Shown: positions 1-5,879 of the stretch, piece after piece
Numbering within the stretch: position 1 is the first letter of the stretch
Layout of the letters: each line of letters starts with the position of its first letter
Virus record (IMG/VR): IMGVR_UViG_3300032323_001295
Span: 1 to 56,825 of that record
Origin: a virus
Direction: 5' to 3' (one strand)
Length of the DNA: 56,825 nt
Translations under genes and position numbers: made by a program
The notes under the pieces: generated by a model
The model's database searches: none
What the model saw: only the letters and a program-made list of their open reading frames with translations
Told to the model about the DNA's origin: nothing

Positions 1-23
1 CACAACTTACAAATTCATTTTGT

Positions 24-97
24 TGGGGGTTAGTTAAATGGTATAACCACGGATTTTGATTCCGTTATTAAAGGTTCGATTCCTTTACCCTCTGCCA
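24..97 (+). tRNA. tRNA-Gln (TTG)
   Basis: The cloverleaf folds cleanly: anticodon stem ACGGA/TCCGT around loop TTTTGAT gives anticodon TTG (codon CAA). The T arm is AAAGG/CCTTT, and CCA is encoded. The first acceptor pair is a U-U mismatch; a weak first pair is a usual tRNA-Gln identity feature. Confidence 0.93.
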
Positions 98-98
98 T

Positions 99-172
99 GC
101 TCTTGTAGTTAAATGGTATAACACATTCTTGGTAAGAATGAATTTCAAGTTCAATTCTTGGCTAGAGCACCA
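99..172 (+). tRNA. tRNA-Thr (GGT)
   Basis: Anticodon stem CATTC/GAATG with loop TTGGTAA gives anticodon GGT (codons ACC/ACU). The acceptor stem GCTCTTG/CTAGAGC has one T-T mismatch. CCA is encoded. It starts one base after the preceding tRNA-Gln, so the two are probably processed from one transcript. Confidence 0.92.
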
Positions 173-176
173 ATTT

Positions 177-251
177 CGGTCCGTAGCTCAGCGGAAGAGT
201 TCTGGTCTTCGAAACCAGCTGTCGGGAGTTCGAATCTCTCCGGACCGGCCA
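177..251 (+). tRNA. tRNA-Arg (TCG)
   Basis: The acceptor stem CGGTCCG/CGGACCG is perfect. Anticodon stem CTGGT/ACCAG encloses loop CTTCGAA, giving anticodon TCG (codon CGA and other CGN). CCA is encoded. It is one of three Arg tRNAs in the window. Confidence 0.93.
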
Positions 252-253
252 TG

Positions 254-282
254 TTGACACAGACACATAATGGATATATAAT
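254..282 (+). promoter_or_regulatory. sigma70-type promoter, leaderless
   Basis: TTGACA and TATAAT are both perfect consensus with a 17-bp spacer. Only six bases separate the -10 box from the ATG at 289, so the transcript should begin at or next to the start codon. Confidence 0.75.
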
Positions 283-288
283 AGCAGT

Positions 289-507
289 ATGTATAAAGTT
301 GAATATAAAGACACAGCGGGTAGAGGTTGTGTGGAAGAAGTAAAGAATCTATCAGAGGCTATAACATTAGCCACTGGATTGGGAATACCTGTTACTATTA
401 ACGGTGACGGCATCGTATTAGTAGGAACTTTTGGTTCTGCAGGAATCGAGAATGGAAGATTGCCAAACGGCGATCCTTATACATGGTACAAAAGAAGAAA
501 ACCTTAG
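289..507 (+). CDS. small hypothetical protein (72 aa)
   Basis: I do not recognise the family. The protein is short, soluble and mixed in charge, with a hydrophobic centre (residues about 25-50, rich in I, V, T and G) and a basic KRRKP tail. It is the first gene after a consensus promoter whose predicted start site falls on its ATG, so it would be translated from a leaderless message. The stop is one base before the IF-1 start, which suggests one transcript for both. No signal peptide or cysteine motif is visible. Confidence 0.6.
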   Translation: MYKVEYKDTAGRGCVEEVKNLSEAITLATGLGIPVTINGDGIVLVGTFGSAGIENGRLPNGDPYTWYKRRKP

Positions 508-508
508 T

Positions 509-727
509 ATGTCAAAAAACGATTTAATTGAACTTACCGGAACTGTTGACGAAGTTTTACCAGGTAGTATGTACAGAGTAAAACTAGACAACATGGCGAG
601 TACAATTACCTGCTATACCGGCGGTAAACTCAAACAGCATAAAATCAAAATTATCTTAGGTGATAAAGTCAAAGTCGAAGTCAGTGCCTACGATCTTACC
701 AAAGGTCGTGTCACATATCGTTTGTAA
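509..727 (+). CDS. infA: translation initiation factor IF-1
   Basis: The 72-residue protein matches bacterial IF-1 in length and along its whole OB fold: GTVDEVLPGSMYRVKL near the N terminus, GGKLKQHKIKIILGDKV in the middle, and YDLTKGRVTYRL at the end. IF-1 binds the 30S A site and helps select initiator tRNA and start codon. The ATG was chosen because it begins the conserved domain; the longer upstream frame reads through another gene. An initiator tRNA gene lies about 4.2 kb downstream, so the phage carries two parts of the initiation machinery. The residue match is seen; a role in favouring phage messages is inferred. Confidence 0.92.
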   Translation: MSKNDLIELTGTVDEVLPGSMYRVKLDNMASTITCYTGGKLKQHKIKIILGDKVKVEVSAYDLTKGRVTYRL

Positions 728-736
728 GGAATAATC

Positions 737-1300
737 ATGAATCCGTGGATCCAAAACGTATCGCTCAGCGATGTACGTAAAGGGCATCATATTGATGCCG
801 GAATCAACTCGATGTTGATCCAGATAGTAGATCCCGCCATGGAGTTTCCTACACCTAGTTACAAGTTCAAGGAAATTCATCAGTTTGAGTTTCTTGACCT
901 TGAAAAGAACGATCACAGCATTGACGAAGATTGGAAGATCAGTGATGCACAGGCACAGCAACTTGTTGCCTTGTTACAGCGAGCATTTGACAATCGTATG
1001 AATGTTGTTGTTCATTGTGTAGCAGGTGTCTGTCGTTCAGGTGCTGTCTGCGAAGTTGGTGTAATGATGGGCTTTCGTGATACTGAAGCTTTTCGCTCAC
1101 CTAATTTGCTAGTCAAGCATAAAATGATGAAGTGCCTAGGATGGACCTACGATGAAAATGAGCCTCACACTATCAACGGTGTGACTCTACCCTCGGGCAT
1201 CGTAGTTCCACCTAAGTCTGTAGACTGGAATAACGACAACGAAAAAGTTTTTACACTTGCGGCAGAGCGTCGCGAACGTAGGCAGCAAACAGGAGAATAA
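737..1300 (+). CDS. protein tyrosine/dual-specificity phosphatase-like protein
   Basis: The protein has 187 residues. HCVAGVCRSG at residues 93-102 is the cysteine-phosphatase P-loop (HCX5RS): Cys94 would form the phosphocysteine intermediate and Arg100 would bind phosphate. The upstream region has the mixed alpha/beta look of small DSP-like phosphatases, and the tail is charged and probably disordered. It follows infA by nine bases and precedes a small gene with a one-base gap, so it sits in the same operon. Substrate is unknown: phosphoprotein, RNA 5' end or nucleotide are all possible. The motif is firm; specificity is not. Confidence 0.75.
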   Translation: MNPWIQNVSLSDVRKGHHIDAGINSMLIQIVDPAMEFPTPSYKFKEIHQFEFLDLEKNDHSIDEDWKISDAQAQQLVALLQRAFDNRMNVVVHCVAGVCRSGAVCEVGVMMGFRDTEAFRSPNLLVKHKMMKCLGWTYDENEPHTINGVTLPSGIVVPPKSVDWNNDNEKVFTLAAERRERRQQTGE

Positions 1301-1301
1301 T

Positions 1302-1505
1302 ATGAAACCAATGACTTTTAAAAATCGTATGAATGGAGAGCGTTTTATCTGTGACGACGTCCGTACGGTCGAAGTCATTGATGGAGTAGAATATCTCATA
1401 GTTCATCGTCCTAATGAACATCGCGTGTTTAAGATGCGTAAAGATGTACTAGAAAAAGATACCGCGATAGTGAAAGGGAAATCACGAGACTTTGCGAAAG
1501 TCTAA
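1302..1505 (+). CDS. small hypothetical protein whose 3' end overlaps a tRNA gene
   Basis: This 67-residue protein starts at an ATG preceded by AGGAGA. The first 53 residues look like a small folded domain (FICDDVRTVEVIDGVEYLIV). From residue 54 the reading frame runs into the 5' two thirds of a tRNA-Arg gene, so the last 14 residues are encoded by tRNA sequence and the stop lies just past its anticodon stem. Processing of the tRNA would destroy the coding end of the message. Family not recognised. Confidence 0.6.
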   Translation: MKPMTFKNRMNGERFICDDVRTVEVIDGVEYLIVHRPNEHRVFKMRKDVLEKDTAIVKGKSRDFAKV

Positions 1506-1535
1506 GTTCACGTTCGACTCGTGATCGCGGTGCCA
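1461..1535 (+). tRNA. tRNA-Arg (GCG)
   Basis: The acceptor stem ACCGCGA/TCGCGGT is perfect, as is the T stem TCACG/CGTGA. Anticodon stem AGACT/AGTCT encloses loop TTGCGAA, giving anticodon GCG (codons CGC/CGU). CCA is encoded. Most bacteria read these codons with an ACG (inosine) tRNA, so this anticodon is unusual. The 5' part overlaps the end of the preceding coding region. Confidence 0.88.
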
Positions 1536-1540
1536 ACTAT

Positions 1541-1616
1541 GGTGTTCTTAGTGTAGTGGCCTGCACACTAGTCTGTGAAACTGGAAGTACGAGATCGATA
1601 CTCGTAGAACACCCCA
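1541..1616 (+). tRNA. tRNA-His (GTG)
   Basis: Anticodon loop CTGTGAA gives GTG. The gene encodes the extra 5' G(-1) facing C73, the defining tRNA-His feature, and CCA. It lies five bases after tRNA-Arg(GCG). Confidence 0.92.
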
Positions 1617-1619
1617 AAT

Positions 1620-1695
1620 GCCGCTTTAGCTGATGTGGTCATAGCACCGGTTTGAAGCACCGAGGAATGAGGTTCGATCCCTCAAGGCGGCACCA
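1620..1695 (+). tRNA. tRNA-Phe (GAA)
   Basis: Acceptor stem GCCGCTT/AGGCGGC and D stem GCT/AGC are clear, and CCA is encoded. The anticodon arm gives loop TTGAAGC, hence GAA. The arm is slightly irregular: the outermost stem pair is C-A, and position 37 is G rather than the A usual in tRNA-Phe. Confidence 0.82.
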
Positions 1696-1700
1696 AATAT

Positions 1701-1785
1701 GCCCGGGTGGTGGAATGGTAGACACAGGAGACTTAAAATCTCCCGCCGAATAGGCGTGCCGGTTCGAGTCCGGCCCCGGGTACCA
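1701..1785 (+). tRNA. tRNA-Leu (TAA)
   Basis: Class II tRNA with a long variable arm. Anticodon stem GGAGA/TCTCC and loop CTTAAAA give TAA (codon UUA). CCA is encoded. Confidence 0.93.
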
Positions 1786-1788
1786 TTT

Positions 1789-1864
1789 CCGGCCGTAGTC
1801 TAAAGGATAGGCAACACTCTTCTAAAGTGTTATAATGTAGGTTCGAGTCCTACCGGCCGGGCCA
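1789..1864 (+). tRNA. tRNA-Arg (TCT)
   Basis: Acceptor stem CCGGCCG/CGGCCGG is perfect. Anticodon stem ACACT/AGTGT with loop CTTCTAA gives TCT (codon AGA). CCA is encoded. Confidence 0.92.
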
Positions 1865-1866
1865 AT

Positions 1867-1943
1867 GCCTATGTGGCGCAATTGGTAGACGCACTATCTT
1901 GAGGGGATAGAAAGTGTGAGTTCAAATCTCACCATAGGTACCA
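1867..1943 (+). tRNA. tRNA-Leu (GAG)
   Basis: Acceptor stem GCCTATG/CATAGGT; anticodon stem CTATC/GATAG with loop TTGAGGG gives GAG (codons CUC/CUU). The variable region is short for a tRNA-Leu. CCA is encoded. It ends a run of six tRNAs. Confidence 0.85.
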
Positions 1944-1964
1944 AATTAAAAAGTAAATATCTTC

Positions 1965-2633
1965 ATGCTAAATGTAACCTACGGATCACAGTTAAAAAGT
2001 CGAGAACAGATATTGTCATTTGTTCTAAACCAAAAAAGTGTCAACCCGAATTATCGAGTAATCGACATCGGCGGAAGTGCATTTTCCTGGACTGGTGAAA
2101 TCGCAGATGTTATCGTCGATATAAATTCTTCCAGACCTCAGGATTTTAAGTTTAATATCTCCAACGATTGGGAATGGAAAGATTTGCTAGAATATGTTGA
2201 ACAGAATGGCAAATTTGATTATGCTATCTGTACACACACTTTAGAAGATATAATCCATCCTACAACAGCATTAAGAAATTTATCAAAAGTTTCTAAGGCA
2301 GGCATAATCACTATGCCAACCGTTAATGCTGAATTATCTAGGATAGAAAACAAACAATGGTTAGGTTACATACATCATAGACACTTATTCGATTATGATA
2401 ACGATACAATAGTTTACGCATCAAAATTATCATTTATGGAATCTATGCTGCCAGAAGGTTTTCAAGAGCAAGATATGTACAGAGAAATTAGATTTCAATG
2501 GCAAGATGATATAAAATTTAAATCATTCATGGATGATTATCTAGGTCCTGATGCCACAACTTTGATGAATAATTATCGTGATTTTGTTTTCGAATCTATC
2601 CGTAAATCACAAAATACTGTTGACACAGTATAA
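1965..2633 (+). CDS. class I SAM-dependent methyltransferase-like protein
   Basis: The protein has 222 residues. RVIDIGGSAFSW at 31-42 is the glycine-rich SAM-binding strand and loop (motif I). An acidic end of strand 2 follows (VDIN, about 51-54), then FDYAICTHTLEDIIHP at about 84-99, which resembles motif IV of small-molecule methyltransferases. The fold assignment is reasonable; the substrate is unknown. It sits alone between two tRNA groups, and the promoter for the next tRNA group overlaps its last codons. tRNA modification is a possible job suggested only by position. Confidence 0.65.
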   Translation: MLNVTYGSQLKSREQILSFVLNQKSVNPNYRVIDIGGSAFSWTGEIADVIVDINSSRPQDFKFNISNDWEWKDLLEYVEQNGKFDYAICTHTLEDIIHPTTALRNLSKVSKAGIITMPTVNAELSRIENKQWLGYIHHRHLFDYDNDTIVYASKLSFMESMLPEGFQEQDMYREIRFQWQDDIKFKSFMDDYLGPDATTLMNNYRDFVFESIRKSQNTVDTV

Positions 2634-2648
2634 AAAACTAAGTAAAAT
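2620..2648 (+). promoter_or_regulatory. sigma70-type promoter for tRNA-Leu/tRNA-Ser
   Basis: TTGACA and TAAAAT are separated by 17 bp and end eight bases before tRNA-Leu(TAG). It overlaps the stop region of the methyltransferase gene. Confidence 0.65.
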
Positions 2649-2656
2649 AGAATTAT

Positions 2657-2740
2657 GCCCCGATGGTGGAATGGTAGACACGCTGGTCTTAGAAGCCAGT
2701 GCCGAAAGGCGTGAGAGTTCGAGTCTCTCTTGGGGCACCA
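2657..2740 (+). tRNA. tRNA-Leu (TAG)
   Basis: Class II tRNA. Anticodon stem CTGGT/GCCAG with loop CTTAGAA gives TAG (codon CUA and other CUN). Acceptor stem GCCCCGA/TTGGGGC; CCA is encoded. Confidence 0.92.
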
Positions 2741-2747
2741 AAAATTT

Positions 2748-2842
2748 GGTGAGCTGGCCGAGTTGGTCGAAGGCACTTTCCTGCTAAGAAAGCATACGGG
2801 CCAAAACCTGTATCAAGAGTTCGAATCTCTTGCTCACCGCCA
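2748..2842 (+). tRNA. tRNA-Ser (GCT)
   Basis: Class II tRNA with a long variable arm. Anticodon stem CTTTC/GAAAG with loop CTGCTAA gives GCT (codons AGC/AGU). Acceptor stem GGTGAGC/GCTCACC is perfect; CCA is encoded. Confidence 0.93.
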
Positions 2843-2866
2843 ATGACAACTTAGGAGATTACTAGC

Positions 2867-3055
2867 ATGGCAAAAGGTGCCGGTGGTAAAGTAGTTAAAA
2901 CAGCAAATCCGATGCTGACAAAAAACGGTAAGGCAAGATTAGGTCCTTTGAACCTAGCACAGTTAACAGACATGTTAGAAAAAACCAGTCGTGCTAAAGA
3001 CAAGGGCAAAATTAGAAATCGTATTAAAGAATTAGAATCTAGAGTAAAAGGATAA
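2867..3055 (+). CDS. small basic hypothetical protein (62 aa)
   Basis: The ATG has a good ribosome site (AGGAG). The protein is lysine- and arginine-rich with a flexible GAGGK start and a likely helix over the second half (LAQLTDMLEKTSRAKDKGKI). Nucleic-acid binding is plausible from charge alone. Its stop is three bases before the next start, and it follows tRNA-Ser, so it may share that transcript. Family not recognised. Confidence 0.6.
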   Translation: MAKGAGGKVVKTANPMLTKNGKARLGPLNLAQLTDMLEKTSRAKDKGKIRNRIKELESRVKG

Positions 3056-3058
3056 TAA

Positions 3059-3241
3059 ATGTTAAAACCCACAGCAAACTACAGAATGAGCAAAACAACC
3101 AAAGCCAGTCTTGCTCTTGGAAAGTTTCGTGATGTACACGATCGTGCCGCATGGAAGCGCAGTATGATACAAGCAGAATTATCTGCCGCTATTCAACCTA
3201 AGCGCGAAAAGGTTCGTAGGGAACCAACGGAAAATAATTAA
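3059..3241 (+). CDS. small basic hypothetical protein (60 aa)
   Basis: A short, strongly basic, helix-prone protein with no recognised domain (SLALGKFRDVHDRAAWKRSM). The ATG is coupled to the end of the preceding gene, and an AAGGAAAA ribosome site for the next gene follows its stop. It forms a small operon with its two neighbours. Confidence 0.55.
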   Translation: MLKPTANYRMSKTTKASLALGKFRDVHDRAAWKRSMIQAELSAAIQPKREKVRREPTENN

Positions 3242-3252
3242 AGGAAAATAAC

Positions 3253-3522
3253 ATGCAGGTCAGAGCAAGTCATATTTTAGTACAGAGTTTACAAGAAGCA
3301 CAGATCCTACAAAATCAACTTTCCGCAGGTGTGGGATTTGATGAATTGGCGATCCAACACAGCAAATGCCCTAGCGGTAAGAATGGTGGGGATTTAGGTT
3401 TCTTCGGTCGCGGACAGATGGTTAAGCCATTTGAAGATGCTGCTTTTGGTTTAGAAGTTGGCTCATTGAGCGAACCTGTTCAAACACAGTTTGGTTATCA
3501 TCTTGTAAAAAGAACAGCCTAA
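3253..3522 (+). CDS. parvulin-type peptidyl-prolyl cis-trans isomerase
   Basis: This is a minimal single-domain parvulin of 89 residues, close in length to E. coli PpiC. Landmarks in order: ASHILV at 5-10, CPSGKNGGDLGFFGRGQMV at 39-57, and TQFGYHLVK at 78-86. These hold the conserved histidines and the substrate pocket. No signal peptide is present, so it acts in the cytoplasm, probably on folding of phage or host proteins. A promoter for a structured RNA starts five bases after its stop codon. Family assignment is strong; partner unknown. Confidence 0.88.
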   Translation: MQVRASHILVQSLQEAQILQNQLSAGVGFDELAIQHSKCPSGKNGGDLGFFGRGQMVKPFEDAAFGLEVGSLSEPVQTQFGYHLVKRTA

Positions 3523-3526
3523 GTAG

Positions 3527-3554
3527 TTGACAAAAGAATTAAAGAGTATATAAT
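3527..3554 (+). promoter_or_regulatory. sigma70-type promoter for structured RNA
   Basis: Perfect TTGACA and perfect TATAAT with a 16-bp spacer. The predicted start, about 3561, is the first base of a 9-bp hairpin and not near any start codon. Confidence 0.75.
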
Positions 3555-3560
3555 TGTTTT

Positions 3561-3800
3561 GTTGCGGTAGAAATACTGCAACCGGCGATGTAAGGGGTAG
3601 ATGAGGATAGACGCCGTTATCGCTTCATGCGATGACAAACTTAATCTGGCAAGACGCTTGAAACGTCTCCGTGCTTGAGTGAACCGATTCCTATATACCT
3701 GTCAATTGCTGATCGGAAATATTCAGGCCTCTGTAGCCTGTCTATTGCACGTTGTCAAAGGGTGGATTTATGAAACCCTGCCTGTCAATTGTCCGGTCTA
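3561..3800 (+). ncRNA. structured non-coding RNA upstream of rpoZ
   Basis: This stretch has no convincing gene but folds well by eye. At its 5' end is a 9-bp hairpin closed by a GAAA tetraloop (3561-3582). Further hairpins follow: CGGCG/CGCCG (3583-3616), ATCGC/GCGAT (3619-3633), AGACG/CGTCT (3652-3668) and CAGGC/GCCTG (3724-3740). An 11-base direct repeat, CCTGTCAATTG, occurs at 3698 and 3781. A consensus promoter starts it. It could be a free small RNA or the leader of rpoZ. It does not carry the landmarks of tmRNA, RNase P RNA or SRP RNA that I know. The 3' end is a guess. Confidence 0.6.
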
Positions 3801-3804
3801 TTAC

Positions 3805-3833
3805 TTGACCCTTTACGGACCCGTTATTATAAA
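3805..3833 (+). promoter_or_regulatory. possible second promoter for rpoZ
   Basis: TTGACC and TATAAA lie 17 bp apart. Transcription would begin within a few bases of the rpoZ ATG, giving a nearly leaderless message. It is weaker than the other promoter matches in the window. Confidence 0.35.
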
Positions 3834-3842
3834 GGATGCGAG

Positions 3843-4055
3843 ATGGCTAGAATTACTTCACAAAAAGCAGCAAACATGGTAGGCAATCAATTCGACCTAG
3901 TTCTAGTCGCTAGTCAAAGGGCAAGAGAAATTAAAAGAGGATCACTGTCGAAGGTTGGTAACGAAAACGGACCAATCGTATCGGCACTAAAAGAAATTGA
4001 AGAAGGTCTTTATACCAAGGAAGACTATCTTAAAACAGTAAAAGGCAAAAGATGA
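3843..4055 (+). CDS. rpoZ: RNA polymerase omega subunit homologue
   Basis: The 70-residue protein begins MARITSQKAANMVGNQFDLV and carries LVASQRAREIKRG at 21-33 and ALKEIEEG at 48-55, the conserved blocks of bacterial omega (E. coli RpoZ starts [20 protein letters not shown]). Omega clasps the beta-prime tail and helps polymerase assembly. The ATG was chosen because it opens the conserved domain; upstream in-frame codons lie in the RNA leader. It lacks the longer C-terminal tail of E. coli omega. Its stop overlaps the next start (ATGA). A role in exchanging or supplementing host omega is inferred. Confidence 0.88.
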   Translation: MARITSQKAANMVGNQFDLVLVASQRAREIKRGSLSKVGNENGPIVSALKEIEEGLYTKEDYLKTVKGKR

Positions 4056-4624
4056 ACATCACATTAAGAAAAGCAAACGCAGTACAAAATAGCATCAATG
4101 ATGCGATCCGTGGTATTAAGATTAATACATCGGTAGAACTTAACGAATTCCAAGATCCTGCTGTGGAATTGAAGAAAGCTAACGATGCTCTCTTTGCAGC
4201 AGATAGCCGTAGACAGAGACTGTTGTTGGCCTTGTATAATATCCGAGGTCTTGTAGGTACTGCCAACGCTAGCTCTGGCATTGATTTGAATCTAGCAAAG
4301 GCAGCGTTCTTAGATAAAAGAATCTCTCAATTAGAAGAGATCGCTTCTCTCAAAGAACACACTGAGCTACAGGTTATCTCTGGAAAACTAGAGAAGATTA
4401 AAAACCTCAAAGATGAAGCTCGCAGCCGCATCTATGGTTATGGTGATACTGTAAGCACCACAGTGGTTAGCAAAGAGCAAATTGAGCAGGCTAAATCAGA
4501 GATTTTGAATCTGCGTAAACAGAAACAAAAAATCAACGACGAAGTTCTCGAGTTGAACATCAAAACTGAGATTCCACTCAGTGACGACACAGTAGCACTT
4601 CTTCAATCAGAAGGACTGCTGTAA
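4052..4624 (+). CDS. coiled-coil hypothetical protein (190 aa)
   Basis: The family is not recognised. The sequence is almost all helix, with heptad-like hydrophobic spacing over residues 70-125 (ISQLEEIASLKEHTELQVIS) and again at 143-170. There are no cysteine motifs, membrane segments or signal peptide. The start overlaps the rpoZ stop by four bases, so the two proteins are translationally coupled and may act together. That coupling is the main clue: it may bind RNA polymerase, or simply be a structural phage protein. Confidence 0.65.
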   Translation: MNITLRKANAVQNSINDAIRGIKINTSVELNEFQDPAVELKKANDALFAADSRRQRLLLALYNIRGLVGTANASSGIDLNLAKAAFLDKRISQLEEIASLKEHTELQVISGKLEKIKNLKDEARSRIYGYGDTVSTTVVSKEQIEQAKSEILNLRKQKQKINDEVLELNIKTEIPLSDDTVALLQSEGLL

Positions 4625-4626
4625 CA

Positions 4627-4940
4627 GACCCCGGGGTCCCTTCCTCGTTATTAAAGGGGGTAATTGGCTTCACCAGAATGCCAGGGTACAAACGGTAACG
4701 ACCCCAAGGCCCTCTTTAGGGGCGACTTGAGACACCGTGGCGGCAGAAGTAGAACTGACGACAAAGATGCAAATACTAACGGACAGGGTAACCACTCAGT
4801 CTAGGGCGGAACAGGGAACCGTAGCTAGACACTTTTAAAGAGTAGATTGACAAGATTTTAACACTCCGGCAAGAGTAACATTATCAAGTCGATTTGCCGA
4901 TCGAGGGGCCCTATAATTTCCCTTCAGTCTACTCCTTAAA
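4627..4940 (+). ncRNA. structured non-coding region upstream of tRNA-fMet
   Basis: About 320 bases with no gene. It opens with a perfect 12-base palindrome, GACCCCGGGGTC. A 6-bp stem GTCTAG/CTAGAC spans 4799-4830. An 11-bp helix (4840-4850 with 4924-4934, one G-U pair) closes an 85-base domain holding smaller hairpins ACTC/GAGT and TCGAT/ATCGA. The composition is G-rich relative to nearby genes. It may be an independent RNA or a long tRNA precursor leader. I could not match it to RNase P RNA, tmRNA or a group I intron. Strand is assumed from the flanking genes. Confidence 0.5.
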
Positions 4941-4947
4941 ATTTTGA

Positions 4948-5024
4948 CGCGGTGTATGGAAGTGGTCTATCCGCTTGGTCTCATAAGCCAAGAATCGTTG
5001 GTTCGAATCCAACCTCCGCAACCA
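4948..5024 (+). tRNA. initiator tRNA-fMet (CAT)
   Basis: Anticodon loop CTCATAA gives CAT. The first acceptor position is C facing A72, the unpaired 1-72 feature that bacterial initiator tRNA uses for formylation and to avoid elongation. The remaining acceptor stem pairs apart from one T-T, and CCA is encoded. The anticodon stem (TTGGT/GCCAA) lacks the full three consecutive G-C pairs of host initiators, so its initiation efficiency is uncertain. Confidence 0.82.
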
Positions 5025-5031
5025 AAACAAT

Positions 5032-5104
5032 GCGGGTATTCTCCTGGGAGAGGACTTAGCCTTCCAAGCTAATGAAGCCGGTTCGAATCCGACTACCCGC
5101 TCCA
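5032..5104 (+). tRNA. tRNA-Gly (TCC)
   Basis: Acceptor stem GCGGGTA/TACCCGC is perfect. Anticodon stem TTAGC/GCTAA with loop CTTCCAA gives TCC (codons GGA/GGG). CCA is encoded. Confidence 0.93.
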
Positions 5105-5112
5105 AATTTCGC

Positions 5113-5141
5113 TTGACATTTTGAGCGTCCTGTAGTACAAT
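5113..5141 (+). promoter_or_regulatory. sigma70-type promoter
   Basis: TTGACA and TACAAT are 17 bp apart. The predicted start, about 5148, leaves a short leader with an AAAGGAGA ribosome site before the phosphoesterase ATG. Confidence 0.7.
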
Positions 5142-5163
5142 ATAACAAATAAAGGAGAGCACT

Positions 5164-5766
5164 ATGCCTAGCGTATTTTTAGTCAGTGATACGCACTTCG
5201 GCCACGCAGGCGTGTGCCGATTTTTGCGTGAAGATGGTACCAAATTAAGACCCTGGACTGATCCAGCAGAAATGGATGAAGCTATGGTCAAAGCCTGGAA
5301 CGAGCGTGTTAAGCCCACGGACAAGGTCTATCATTTAGGCGATGTTGTAATCAACAGACGAGCGTTGGCAACATTAGGTCGCTTAAACGGTGACAAAGTA
5401 TTGATCCGTGGAAACCATGACATTTTTCCAGATACTGAGTATCGCCAATACTTCCGTGAGTTACGTGCATACCACGTTATGAACGGAATGATATTAAGCC
5501 ATATTCCGTTACATGAAGCTTCGTTGGGCCGTTTTGGAACAAACATTCACGGACATTTACATGCTAGTCGTGTAAAAAAAGCCCGTGGAGTTGATGCTAA
5601 GACTGGTGCTATATTATACAGCGATGAAATCGATACTAGATATCATTGCGTATGCGTAGAACAAACTCCAGACTTTGCGCCTATCTTATTTGAAGATGTT
5701 ATCAAAAACATTGAAGCAGAAGGTGGTGAAGTAGGGTTTAGGAACGGCAACGGACCTACAATGTGA
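5164..5766 (+). CDS. calcineurin-like metallophosphoesterase
   Basis: All metal-binding motifs are present in order: DTH (Asp9, His11), GD (Asp60), GNHD (Asn84, His85), His113, and GHLH (His131, His133). This two-metal centre hydrolyses phosphodiesters or phosphomonoesters. At 200 residues it is a single catalytic domain. The gene has its own promoter and a strong terminator, so it is a separate unit between tRNAs and the first tail gene. Substrate could be a cyclic nucleotide, RNA or DNA end; nothing here decides. Confidence 0.85.
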   Translation: MPSVFLVSDTHFGHAGVCRFLREDGTKLRPWTDPAEMDEAMVKAWNERVKPTDKVYHLGDVVINRRALATLGRLNGDKVLIRGNHDIFPDTEYRQYFRELRAYHVMNGMILSHIPLHEASLGRFGTNIHGHLHASRVKKARGVDAKTGAILYSDEIDTRYHCVCVEQTPDFAPILFEDVIKNIEAEGGEVGFRNGNGPTM

Positions 5767-5783
5767 CATTATCTACGTAGTTT

Positions 5784-5811
5784 ATAGGGCTCTTCGGAGC
5801 CCTATTTTTTT
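5784..5811 (+). terminator. intrinsic terminator
   Basis: The 9-bp stem ATAGGGCTC/GAGCCCTAT is closed by a UUCG tetraloop and followed by a run of T residues. It is a textbook Rho-independent terminator for the phosphoesterase unit. Confidence 0.93.
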
Positions 5812-5835
5812 GATTCTACGTTCTGGAACTACTGG

Positions 5836-5843
5836 CATAAATA
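5836..5843 (+). promoter_or_regulatory. T4-late-like promoter box
   Basis: CATAAATA lies 36 bases before the tail-fibre ATG and just after a terminator. It resembles the T4 late box TATAAATA and recurs before other virion and accessory genes here. Confidence 0.55.
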
Positions 5844-5879
5844 CATTGAAATAGGATTTTTTGTCCAGGAGTTTAAAAC

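Noticed and set aside
3679-3882. A 67-codon open frame between the parvulin and rpoZ genes
   Set aside because: It overlaps the rpoZ start in another frame, lies in the structured RNA region, has no ribosome site and reads as low-quality protein.
4625-4947. tmRNA, RNase P RNA or group I intron in the gene-free stretch
   Set aside because: No tRNA-like 3' end with TTCGA and CCA, no tag frame, no GAGGAAAGTCC-type core and no intron P7 core could be found on either strand.
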